Origin: a virus
IMG/VR virus record: IMGVR_UViG_3300011414_000002
Location: 1 to 23,832 of that record
Length of the DNA: 23,832 nt
Direction: 5' to 3' (one strand)
A program made the position numbers and the translations under genes. The notes beneath the pieces were generated by a model that saw nothing but the letters and a program-made list of their open reading frames with translations, was not told the DNA's origin and ran no database searches. Below, in pieces: positions 14,754 to 19,914 of this stretch. Position 1 is the first letter of the stretch, and the number at the start of each line of letters is the position of its first letter.

Positions 14754-14954
14754 ATGTCGGACACAACCATGAAGGTCTACAACGCGCTCAAGGACAACGG
14801 CTATACGGTCGCGTTCCGCCGCGCTCGCTTCGTCAAGATGAACTCAATCGGGCAGGAGATGCACGAAATTGAGTACACCAACGACCTCGGTGAGCCTGAG
14901 AAGGGCATCGTGTACGTCTGGCAAGAGAACGGCGTTTGGAAAGGAGACTTCTGA
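14754..14954 (+). CDS. Hypothetical small protein (66 aa)
   Basis: Not recognised. Mixed alpha/beta composition (KVYNALKDNGYTVAFRRARF, GIVYVWQENGVWKGDF). A GAGCTGAAG precedes the ATG two nt after the previous stop. It ends TGATG, sharing one base with the next start. Confidence 0.6.
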   Translation: MSDTTMKVYNALKDNGYTVAFRRARFVKMNSIGQEMHEIEYTNDLGEPEKGIVYVWQENGVWKGDF

Positions 14955-15043
14955 TGGAGATGTACGATTGTTGCGAAAAGGTCGTGGCCTATATCGCAAT
15001 CACCGGAATGGTGGGTGTGATCTTCGTCTGGGTCTTTTCGTAA
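14954..15043 (+). CDS. Membrane micropeptide (29 aa)
   Basis: ATG 14954 overlaps the previous stop by one base and is preceded by AAGGAG. A short polar head with two Cys (MYDCCEKVV) and one membrane helix (AYIAITGMVGVIFVWVF). The stop TAA (15041-15043) sits one nt before ribozyme 4. It parallels the 26-residue peptide after ribozyme 3. Function unknown. Confidence 0.55.
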   Translation: MEMYDCCEKVVAYIAITGMVGVIFVWVFS

Positions 15044-15044
15044 A

Positions 15045-15103
15045 GGCGAAACGCGGCACGCTCGCCGCGTCCGGCCGGGTGGCACCCCGGTCGCTGAAGA
15101 GCC
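15045..15103 (+). ncRNA. Type II hammerhead ribozyme 4 (CTGAAGA core)
   Basis: GGC 15045-15047, GAAAC 15048-15052, stem III GCGGC/GCCGC with loop ACGCTC, GTC 15069-15071, stem I 15072-15093 with one extra C opposite the loop side, CTGAAGA 15094-15100, GCC 15101-15103. Position 7 of the core is A instead of T, the one core base known to tolerate any nucleotide. Cleavage expected after C15071. Confidence 0.92.
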
Positions 15104-15121
15104 AGCCAACAGGAGGAAGAT

Positions 15122-15628
15122 ATGACTGACAGTTTGCTCGCAATCCTCGATAAGCTCGAAGTGCTCCCGCGCGATAGCGATGCGCTCACGATTGATACCG
15201 GCTTCGCGAAGGCGGCTGACGCCTTGGCGTTCATGCTAGGCGGGAACGCGCGCGTAACGTTCCGCAGCAAGAAGACCGGCGACCGCTTCACCTACCGGAT
15301 CGCGGTATGTGACGGCAAGCCTGACCTCTTCTTTGTCGCGGTCTTAACCGGCCCAGACAACACTTCTTCGTTCCAGTATCTCGGAACGATCCGGCGCGGC
15401 TTCGCGGGCGACCGCTACGCCCATGGCGTCAAGTCGAGGATCGGCGCTGACGCTCCGTCCGCGCGCGGCTTCGCTTGGGTCTGGGCGCAGCTCCAAGGTG
15501 GCGGCATTCCTTCGGCCGTCGAGATATGGCACGAAGGGCGTTGCGGACGTTGCGCGCGTCCGCTGACGGTTCCGGAGAGCATCCGCACCGGCTTCGGTTC
15601 GGAGTGCGCCGGCAAGCTTGGCTTCTGA
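15122..15628 (+). CDS. DUF6011-type zinc-knuckle protein (168 aa)
   Basis: The C-terminus HEGRCGRCARPLTVPESI followed by TGFGSEC carries three Cys (141, 144, 162) in the pattern of the DUF6011 C-terminal module, common in phages and alphaproteobacterial genomes. The preceding body (FQYLGTI, KSRIGADAPSARGFAWVW) also fits long members of that group. Function unknown; a metal-binding nucleic-acid protein is likely. AGGAGGAAG from the ribozyme 4 tail precedes the ATG. Confidence 0.78.
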   Translation: MTDSLLAILDKLEVLPRDSDALTIDTGFAKAADALAFMLGGNARVTFRSKKTGDRFTYRIAVCDGKPDLFFVAVLTGPDNTSSFQYLGTIRRGFAGDRYAHGVKSRIGADAPSARGFAWVWAQLQGGGIPSAVEIWHEGRCGRCARPLTVPESIRTGFGSECAGKLGF

Positions 15629-15632
15629 CGGG

Positions 15633-15740
15633 TGGTCTCTCATCCTGTCGGTCAGCGTGGGGGTCGATAGCTCCCAGAAAGATAACCTGCGGTCATCCGT
15701 CAGATTGGGTTTTCTGCCGTCCAAGGTTATCAGCCCACGC
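15633..15740 (+). ncRNA. Structured intergenic RNA candidate, copy 2
   Basis: Between the DUF6011 gene and the next small gene. GCGTGGG (15655-15661) pairs with CCCACGC (15734-15740). GATAACCT (15681-15688) pairs with AGGTTATC (15724-15731), enclosing CGG/CCG and CAGA/TCTG pairs. CTGCGGTCA and AAGGTTATCAG match the structured RNA at 4675-4798, but here an extra stem-loop lies between them. TGGTCT follows the stop codon closely in both. It sits between hammerhead copies 4 and 5 but lacks their core. No known class assigned. Confidence 0.5.
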
Positions 15741-15792
15741 AAAGGAACGTTCCGGCGGAGCCGGAGTTGAGATAGAGGAAAGGAGTACCATC

Positions 15793-16011
15793 ATGGATCC
15801 ATTCGACCGCGACGTGACTGTGACGCTTTCGACCTCTCAATGGTTAACCGTCCAATGTGCGCTGTCTGACGCGAGAATGTGGAACACCACTCACGGCTTT
15901 CCTACCCTCGCTGACGACATCATGAAGCTGAAGACGGCTCTTGCTGAGCAGACCGATCAGGCGCTCAACGCAGCGTTCCACGCTCAGCACCGGCCAACTC
16001 AAATCCAGTAA
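15793..16011 (+). CDS. Hypothetical protein (72 aa)
   Basis: Not recognised. Helical: VTLSTSQWLTVQCALSDARM, ADDIMKLKTALAEQTDQALN. AAAGGAG lies before the ATG at 15793; the long open frame upstream is incidental. The stop ends two nt before ribozyme 5. Confidence 0.68.
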   Translation: MDPFDRDVTVTLSTSQWLTVQCALSDARMWNTTHGFPTLADDIMKLKTALAEQTDQALNAAFHAQHRPTQIQ

Positions 16012-16012
16012 A

Positions 16013-16070
16013 GGCGAAACGGCGGAGCAATCCGCCGTCCGGCCGGGTGGCTCCCGGTCGCTGAAGAGCC
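16013..16070 (+). ncRNA. Type II hammerhead ribozyme 5 (CTGAAGA core)
   Basis: GGC 16013-16015, GAAAC 16016-16020, stem III GGCGG/CCGCC with loop AGCAAT, GTC 16037-16039, stem I 16040-16060 with loop TGGCT, CTGAAGA 16061-16067, GCC 16068-16070. Cleavage expected after C16039. Stem III changed from GCGGC/GCCGC of copies 2-4 to GGCGG/CCGCC with pairing kept, which is compensatory evidence for the fold. Confidence 0.94.
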
Positions 16071-16092
16071 AGCCAAAATATAGGAGTGGGGC

Positions 16093-16275
16093 ATGGAAGC
16101 AAAAGACTTGCTTCTGGGAGAGCTTATCCACGTCAAGGCGGATAAGCAACGCGTGGGCTTCATCGAGCGGATATTTGATGATGGCCTGTTAATCGTCCGT
16201 TGGTGCGATAGCGGTTGGGTTGGTACCATCGGAGCGGAGTTAGTTGAACCCCACATGGAGCACGAATGGCCATGA
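16093..16275 (+). CDS. Hypothetical small beta-rich protein (60 aa)
   Basis: Short strands (LLGELIHVKADKQRVGFIERI, LLIVRWCDSGWVGTIGAELV) suggest an SH3-like barrel. AGGAG lies before the ATG, 22 nt after ribozyme 5. ATGA overlap with the next gene. Function unknown. Confidence 0.65.
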   Translation: MEAKDLLLGELIHVKADKQRVGFIERIFDDGLLIVRWCDSGWVGTIGAELVEPHMEHEWP

Positions 16276-16850
16276 GCCCAAACTACCGCGCCAAGCGTGC
16301 TTGGCGTGAGGATGATATTCCTGACTTCCTCAAAGTTGAGAACCGGAATAAACCTATCAAGAAGAAACGGCCGCGCGCGAGCGCGACCGTAACGCCCGCG
16401 AAGGCGGAGCTGCCGCCGCTCCCGGCAGCACTCCGTTGGGCGGACGATACTGGAGGCGAAGGCGGCTTCCAGATCGACGAAGGCGTTGTGCCGCGACGTT
16501 GGGCAGATTATCCGGACACGATCCGGATGATTTGGGAACGTCTCACAACAGTAGCGGAGCGGCGGGAGGTTCACAAAGAGGCTTTCGTCACCATGATAAA
16601 AGAGAAGCGCGCTGCGGCTCCGAAGAAGCCAACCTTCGGAGGCGACTTGTTCATCATCGAGGTTCTGCGCAACCGTAAGCTCGACACCAAAGCCGGCAAA
16701 CGATTTGCGGCGATGGTCGAGTATATGAAGGCCAATCCAAAAGCGTCAGTCGCGGACGTCATCGCCAATACGGGATGGAAATTCGCGGACTACAAATGGG
16801 CGCTGGAGAATAAGTACATCAAAGTCAATACCACCACGTTGGGTGCCTAG
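16272..16850 (+). CDS. Hypothetical basic protein with C-terminal helical domain (192 aa)
   Basis: Start by ATGA overlap at 16272; an ATG two codons earlier is the alternative. Basic low-complexity N-terminus (KPIKKKRPRASATVTPAK), then a helical region. The C-terminus KASVADVIANTGWKFADYKW could be a helix-turn-helix. Its last codons overlap the 5' strand of the tRNA-like fold. Function unknown; DNA binding is inference. Confidence 0.7.
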   Translation: MSPNYRAKRAWREDDIPDFLKVENRNKPIKKKRPRASATVTPAKAELPPLPAALRWADDTGGEGGFQIDEGVVPRRWADYPDTIRMIWERLTTVAERREVHKEAFVTMIKEKRAAAPKKPTFGGDLFIIEVLRNRKLDTKAGKRFAAMVEYMKANPKASVADVIANTGWKFADYKWALENKYIKVNTTTLGA

Positions 16851-16924
16851 CTGGCAGCTATCCGCACCCCGCGCTGGCTGCATAAGGATGCGGAAGTGTC
16901 TGGGTGCAAATCCTGGACCCCAAC
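16838..16924 (+). ncRNA. tRNA-like fold with oversized anticodon loop
   Basis: Cloverleaf-like pairs: GTTGGG (16838-16843) with CCCAAC (16919-16924); TAGC/GCTA (16848-16851/16857-16860) with a TGGCA loop; CCGCA/TGCGG (16862-16866/16889-16893) with a 22 nt loop; and a T-arm-like hairpin TCTGGG-TGCAAAT-CCTGGA (16899-16917). The T loop resembles TTCAAAT. The anticodon loop is far too long for a working tRNA and no CCA end is encoded; the 22 nt loop can fold its own CTGCAT-AAGG-ATGCGG hairpin. It may be a degenerate tRNA, a tRNA mimic or an unrelated structured spacer. Confidence 0.3.
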
Positions 16925-16932
16925 ACTCAAAA

Positions 16933-16993
16933 GGCGAAACGGCGGGAGCAATCCCGCCGTCCGGCCGGGACGGCTCCCGGTCGCTGATGAGCC
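16933..16993 (+). ncRNA. Type II hammerhead ribozyme 6
   Basis: GGC 16933-16935, GAAAC 16936-16940, stem III GGCGGG/CCCGCC (one pair longer than copy 5) with loop AGCAAT, GTC 16959-16961, stem I 16962-16983 ending in an A-T pair where other copies have T-A or T-T, loop CGGC, CTGATGA 16984-16990, GCC 16991-16993. Cleavage expected after C16961. The extra stem III pair and the A-T swap are paired changes. Confidence 0.94.
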
Positions 16994-17010
16994 AGCCATA
17001 GGAGAAGGAA

Positions 17011-17391
17011 ATGTCAGAGCTTACCATCACCAACGATGACGAGCGGCGCGATGCGGTTATGCGGGCTGCGAAGGCTTACGATAAGTTGTACGAAGAAATC
17101 CACAACAAGGATGCTGAGATAGCGCGTCTCAGCATCGACCTCGAATCAGTACGCGGCCAGATTGTTCAGCTGGAGCTTTGTATCGCGCAAGAGCGGAACC
17201 GGACGGAGATGCTTCAGAACGAACGCGATGATGCGATCCTGGAGAAGTCAACGCTTCACGTCATGTTCCATAACCTCAAGGCGCAACTCGACGCCTTCGT
17301 GCTTCCGCTGCCGGAGCTTCCCGCCGCCACGCGGAAGAAGACCAACGGGAAGAAAGAGGAGGCGACCAATGACGACACGAAACCTAACTGA
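17011..17391 (+). CDS. Coiled-coil protein (126 aa)
   Basis: Long heptad region (IHNKDAEIARLSIDLESVRGQ to NLKAQLDAF), then a proline-rich hinge and a basic tail KKTNGKKEE. AGGAGAAGG from the ribozyme 6 tail precedes the ATG. The last 23 nt overlap the next gene. Function unknown; probably a multimeric structural or adaptor protein. Confidence 0.72.
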   Translation: MSELTITNDDERRDAVMRAAKAYDKLYEEIHNKDAEIARLSIDLESVRGQIVQLELCIAQERNRTEMLQNERDDAILEKSTLHVMFHNLKAQLDAFVLPLPELPAATRKKTNGKKEEATNDDTKPN

Positions 17392-17584
17392 GCTGGAAGA
17401 CCGAATGCTTGAGTCCATCGTCGACAAGTGCGGCATCGACAACGTTCTGCTGGCGCTCTCAGTTATGTGCGGCGATAAGTCAGTCCACGTCGCAGTCGCT
17501 TGGCAAGACCCCCACCTTGCGAAGCGGTGGTGTACCGTCGCGGATGATCTATCGGCTATCGTCCCGAAGGCGGCAAACTTATGA
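17369..17584 (+). CDS. Hypothetical protein (71 aa)
   Basis: ATG 17369 has AGAGGAGGCG upstream inside the previous gene. Helical product, LTELEDRMLESIVDKCGIDNVLLALSVM (read in two overlapping helices), then VAVAWQDPHLAKRW. The stop lies three nt before ribozyme 7. Looks like a small phage protein; not recognised. Confidence 0.65.
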   Translation: MTTRNLTELEDRMLESIVDKCGIDNVLLALSVMCGDKSVHVAVAWQDPHLAKRWCTVADDLSAIVPKAANL

Positions 17585-17587
17585 AGA

Positions 17588-17645
17588 GGCGAAACGGCGG
17601 AGCGATCCGCCGTCCGGCCGGGTGGCACCCGGTCGCTGATGAGCC
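17588..17645 (+). ncRNA. Type II hammerhead ribozyme 7
   Basis: GGC 17588-17590, GAAAC 17591-17595, stem III GGCGG/CCGCC (17596-17600/17607-17611) with loop AGCGAT, GTC 17612-17614, stem I 17615-17635 (9 bp, loop GGC), CTGATGA 17636-17642, GCC 17643-17645. Cleavage expected after C17614. Starts three nt after a stop codon. Confidence 0.95.
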
Positions 17646-17665
17646 AGCCATGAAAGGGATATACC

Positions 17666-18028
17666 ATGAAGCGTCTTATCATCATACTCGACGACAAAGC
17701 TGAAATCGACTTCAGCAAAACTCTCGGTGCCACCGTCTCAGGCGCGAAAGACTTCAAGATTGAGACGATGACCAACGGCCATTCGCAGCCGCCGATCAAG
17801 CGTCACCGTCCGGGCGGAGGGAAGACCGCGCTGACGGTCGTGATGGGTCACTTCGCTCCGTCCGCGATCTTCGACAACGCGACGGCCGTCAAGTGGCTCA
17901 AGGAGGAAGGCTATGCTGCGAACACCATCAACAGCGCAATCTCGGAGCTGGTGAAGGCCGGCAAGCTCAAGCGGCTTGGTAACAGCAAGTGCCAGTTCAT
18001 CGCGCCGTTGTCGAAGGGACTGTCATAA
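17666..18028 (+). CDS. Hypothetical protein with winged-helix-like C-terminus (120 aa)
   Basis: N-terminal strand MKRLIIILDDKAEIDF, a linker rich in basic residues, then FDNATAVKWLKEEGYAANTINSAISELVKAGKLKRLGNSKCQF, quoted here only as overall extent: a helix-turn-helix with a following wing fits well. Could be a regulator or DNA-binding adaptor. AAAGGGA precedes the ATG. The stop TAA abuts ribozyme 8. Confidence 0.68.
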   Translation: MKRLIIILDDKAEIDFSKTLGATVSGAKDFKIETMTNGHSQPPIKRHRPGGGKTALTVVMGHFAPSAIFDNATAVKWLKEEGYAANTINSAISELVKAGKLKRLGNSKCQFIAPLSKGLS

Positions 18029-18086
18029 GGCGAAACGGCGGAGCGATCCGCCGTCCGGTCGTTTGGCTATCGACCGCTGATGAGCC
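18029..18086 (+). ncRNA. Type II hammerhead ribozyme 8 (rewritten stem I)
   Basis: GGC 18029-18031, GAAAC 18032-18036, stem III GGCGG/CCGCC with loop AGCGAT, GTC 18053-18055, stem I CGGTCG/CGACCG (18056-18061/18071-18076) with loop TTTGGCTAT, CTGATGA 18077-18083, GCC 18084-18086. Stem I differs on both strands from the other seven copies yet pairs perfectly, while the core and the GGCT of loop I are unchanged. Cleavage expected after C18055. Confidence 0.95.
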
Positions 18087-18107
18087 AGCCATAGACAGGA
18101 GACTAAA

Positions 18108-19175
18108 ATGAAGCAGGGTCGCACACTCCAACAGCTGCTTGAGGAAATCGTCCGCCAGCAGGAGACCAAGCGAGACTTCATCGCAGATACCCGCAATCTT
18201 GAATTCGATGAGCTGCGGTTGAACATGGCCGACAAATCGTTCCCGGTGAACGAAATCGCCCATGAGCAAATCGCGGGCCACGTCAAAATCCCGCGACCGT
18301 ATTATGACCGGATGCGGCAAGAGGAGCCGGAGCTGTTCGCAACGAACGTCAACACTTGGTTCCGGAAATATCCGGCTGTGCGAATGATCCGGACGCTCGA
18401 TGATGGTGCGCGTTCGTTCCTCTCGAATTCCTACCGCTCGCTGGACAACAGCGATCTGTTGGAAGCTGCGTTGCCGCCGCTCCTCGACAGAGGCGTGGAG
18501 GTTATGAGCTGCGACGTCACCGACCGGAAGCTGTACTTGAAGGTCGTTGATCAGCGGATCAAGCGCGACCTCCCGGTGGGTTGGTCGATGAACAATCGCG
18601 GCCACCAACACTTCGATACGGTGTGCCCCGCGCTTGTGCTCTCCAACTCGGAGGTAGGTTGCGGAGCGTTGAGCGTCCAGACGTCAGTATGGACCGGCGG
18701 CTGTACCAACCTCATGGTGATCCAGGAGCGGTCGCACCGGAAGGCGCATCTTGGTTCGAAGCTCGATCTGGGCGATGACGTTTACAAGATGCTCTCCGAC
18801 ACGACGAAGAAGCTGACGGACGCGGCGCTGTGGGCGCAGATCAAAGATGTCGTCGGGCTGGCGTTTGACCGCGCGCAATTCGACGTCACCTGCGATAAGC
18901 TCGAAGCGGCGGGCAAAGATCTGATCGAAGGTGATCCGGTTAAGACCGTCGAAGTGGCGCAGCGTCACTTCGGCTTCAACGATACGGAGCGCGGTAGCAT
19001 CCTCCGCCATCTCATCTCCGGCGGTGATCTGTCGCGTTACGGTCTGCTCAACGCTGTGACGCGGACGGCGGAAGACCTCGACAACTATGACCGCGCTTCG
19101 GAGTTTGAAGCTCTGGGCGGGAAGGTGCTGGAGCTGCCGCGCGCGGATTGGCGCCGGATGGCCGAAGCTGCGTAA
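18108..19175 (+). CDS. DUF932 phage/plasmid-like protein
   Basis: Protein of 355 aa of the DUF932 group (phage and plasmid-like, often near replication genes). Typical features: an N-terminal region with IPRPYYDRM, RSFLSNSYRSLDNSDLLEAA in the centre, then DTVCPALVLSNSEVGCGALSV and TGGCTNLMV. Normal length. The molecular role of the family is not settled. AGGAGA lies before the ATG, after ribozyme 8. It is the first gene of the last mRNA made by ribozyme cleavage. Confidence 0.88.
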   Translation: MKQGRTLQQLLEEIVRQQETKRDFIADTRNLEFDELRLNMADKSFPVNEIAHEQIAGHVKIPRPYYDRMRQEEPELFATNVNTWFRKYPAVRMIRTLDDGARSFLSNSYRSLDNSDLLEAALPPLLDRGVEVMSCDVTDRKLYLKVVDQRIKRDLPVGWSMNNRGHQHFDTVCPALVLSNSEVGCGALSVQTSVWTGGCTNLMVIQERSHRKAHLGSKLDLGDDVYKMLSDTTKKLTDAALWAQIKDVVGLAFDRAQFDVTCDKLEAAGKDLIEGDPVKTVEVAQRHFGFNDTERGSILRHLISGGDLSRYGLLNAVTRTAEDLDNYDRASEFEALGGKVLELPRADWRRMAEAA

Positions 19176-19182
19176 CGAAAGA

Positions 19183-19255
19183 CCGGCGGCCGGGAGCAAT
19201 CCCGGTCGCCTCCTTCGAGCATAGACGATAGCGGTGGCGGCTATCGCGTATGCTC
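19183..19255 (+). other. Two strong hairpins after the DUF932 gene
   Basis: Hairpin A: GGCGGCCGGG (19185-19194) with CCCGGTCGCC (19201-19210), loop AGCAAT, 10 bp. Hairpin B: GAGCATA/TATGCTC (19217-19223/19249-19255) and CGATAGC/GCTATCG (19226-19232/19240-19246). The AGCAAT loop equals loop III of ribozymes 5 and 6, but GTC and CTGATGA are missing, so it is not a hammerhead. No U-tract follows either hairpin. It may be a relic, a processing site or a stabiliser. Confidence 0.5.
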
Positions 19256-19289
19256 GCAGTGAGCATGCGTCCGTGAATGGGGAAATACC

Positions 19290-19778
19290 ATGGAGAACCT
19301 TAGTGCCAAAGAATTAGTTCGTGCGTACAATGAGCTTGCTGAACAGTTAGGTCTTAAACCAGTCAAGAGGTTTACAGATCGCGCGGTTGGCATTAAGCGG
19401 ATCACAGCTTTGAGGCAACAGCAAAGCGTGTCCCAAAAAGAGGAGGTGCTTGACAACCAGGCTATCATCGTTCCAACAACAACAGAAGAAGAGGATAGTG
19501 AAATGAGTACCACGAAGAAGAAGATCATCGATCAGTTCCAGTCGCGAGATAAGACGCTGCGACAAAAAGCAGTCCATTGTCTAGTCGGATCACTCAACCG
19601 TCCTGTGCTGAGGAAGGAGCTGAGCAGGACGCTCTACGGCCGAACCGCCGGATATGAAGGGAAACTTCAGATGGTGCTGAAGGGTGTCCAAGTCGACATC
19701 GAGAAGCGGAAGGTGCCTGTCAAGTTCGTTTCGGAACGGACGGAAGAAGGTCTTGCGTATTCCCTGAAGACGAAATGA
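19290..19778 (+). CDS. Hypothetical two-part protein (162 aa)
   Basis: Residues 1-45 (AKELVRAYNELAEQLGLKPV, then RFTDRAVGIKRI) resemble the short N-terminal helical segment seen in DUF3489-like and other phage proteins. An acidic linker TTTEEEDSEM follows, then a basic alpha/beta domain (LNRPVLRKELSRTLYG, YEGKLQMVLKGVQVDI). A second in-frame ATG lies near residue 72 after AGTG only, so the long form is preferred; GGGGAAA precedes its ATG. Function unknown. Confidence 0.65.
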   Translation: MENLSAKELVRAYNELAEQLGLKPVKRFTDRAVGIKRITALRQQQSVSQKEEVLDNQAIIVPTTTEEEDSEMSTTKKKIIDQFQSRDKTLRQKAVHCLVGSLNRPVLRKELSRTLYGRTAGYEGKLQMVLKGVQVDIEKRKVPVKFVSERTEEGLAYSLKTK

Positions 19779-19855
19779 TGGAGGTTCTGATCCCGCTCTT
19801 TTACTTCATCTGGGTCTTGGCCCTGTGTTGGTGGTTCTTGAGCCGGATCGACTAG
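19775..19855 (+). CDS. Membrane micropeptide (26 aa)
   Basis: ATGA overlap with the previous stop. MMEVLIPLFYFIWVLALCWW then FLSRID: one membrane helix with a short charged end. Similar in design to the peptides at 14456 and 14954. Ends just before a hairpin. Translation is plausible by coupling; function unknown. Confidence 0.5.
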   Translation: MMEVLIPLFYFIWVLALCWWFLSRID

Positions 19856-19863
19856 ACAACTTG

Positions 19864-19887
19864 GCCGGGAGCGCGAATGCTCCCGGC
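19864..19887 (+). terminator. GCCGGGAGC/GCTCCCGGC hairpin before the SNF2 gene
   Basis: A perfect 9 bp stem with loop GCGAAT followed by TCCTTTCC, which is pyrimidine-rich but not a real U-tract. It is followed by GGAGCCAGCCC at the start of the next gene, sharing GAGCCAGCC with the tail of all eight hammerheads. It may be a weak terminator or the remains of a ninth element. Confidence 0.35.
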
Positions 19888-19914
19888 TCCTTTCCTAACA
19901 AATGGAGCCAGCCC

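Noticed and set aside
13348-18086. CRISPR array or mobile repeat explanation for the eight repeats
   Set aside because: Spacing is irregular with genes between copies, there are no unique short spacers or terminal duplications, and variation preserves RNA pairing and the ribozyme core.
19174-19290. CGAAAG plus hairpins as a complete hammerhead
   Set aside because: GTC after the hairpin and CTGANGA are both absent; only the loop is shared.
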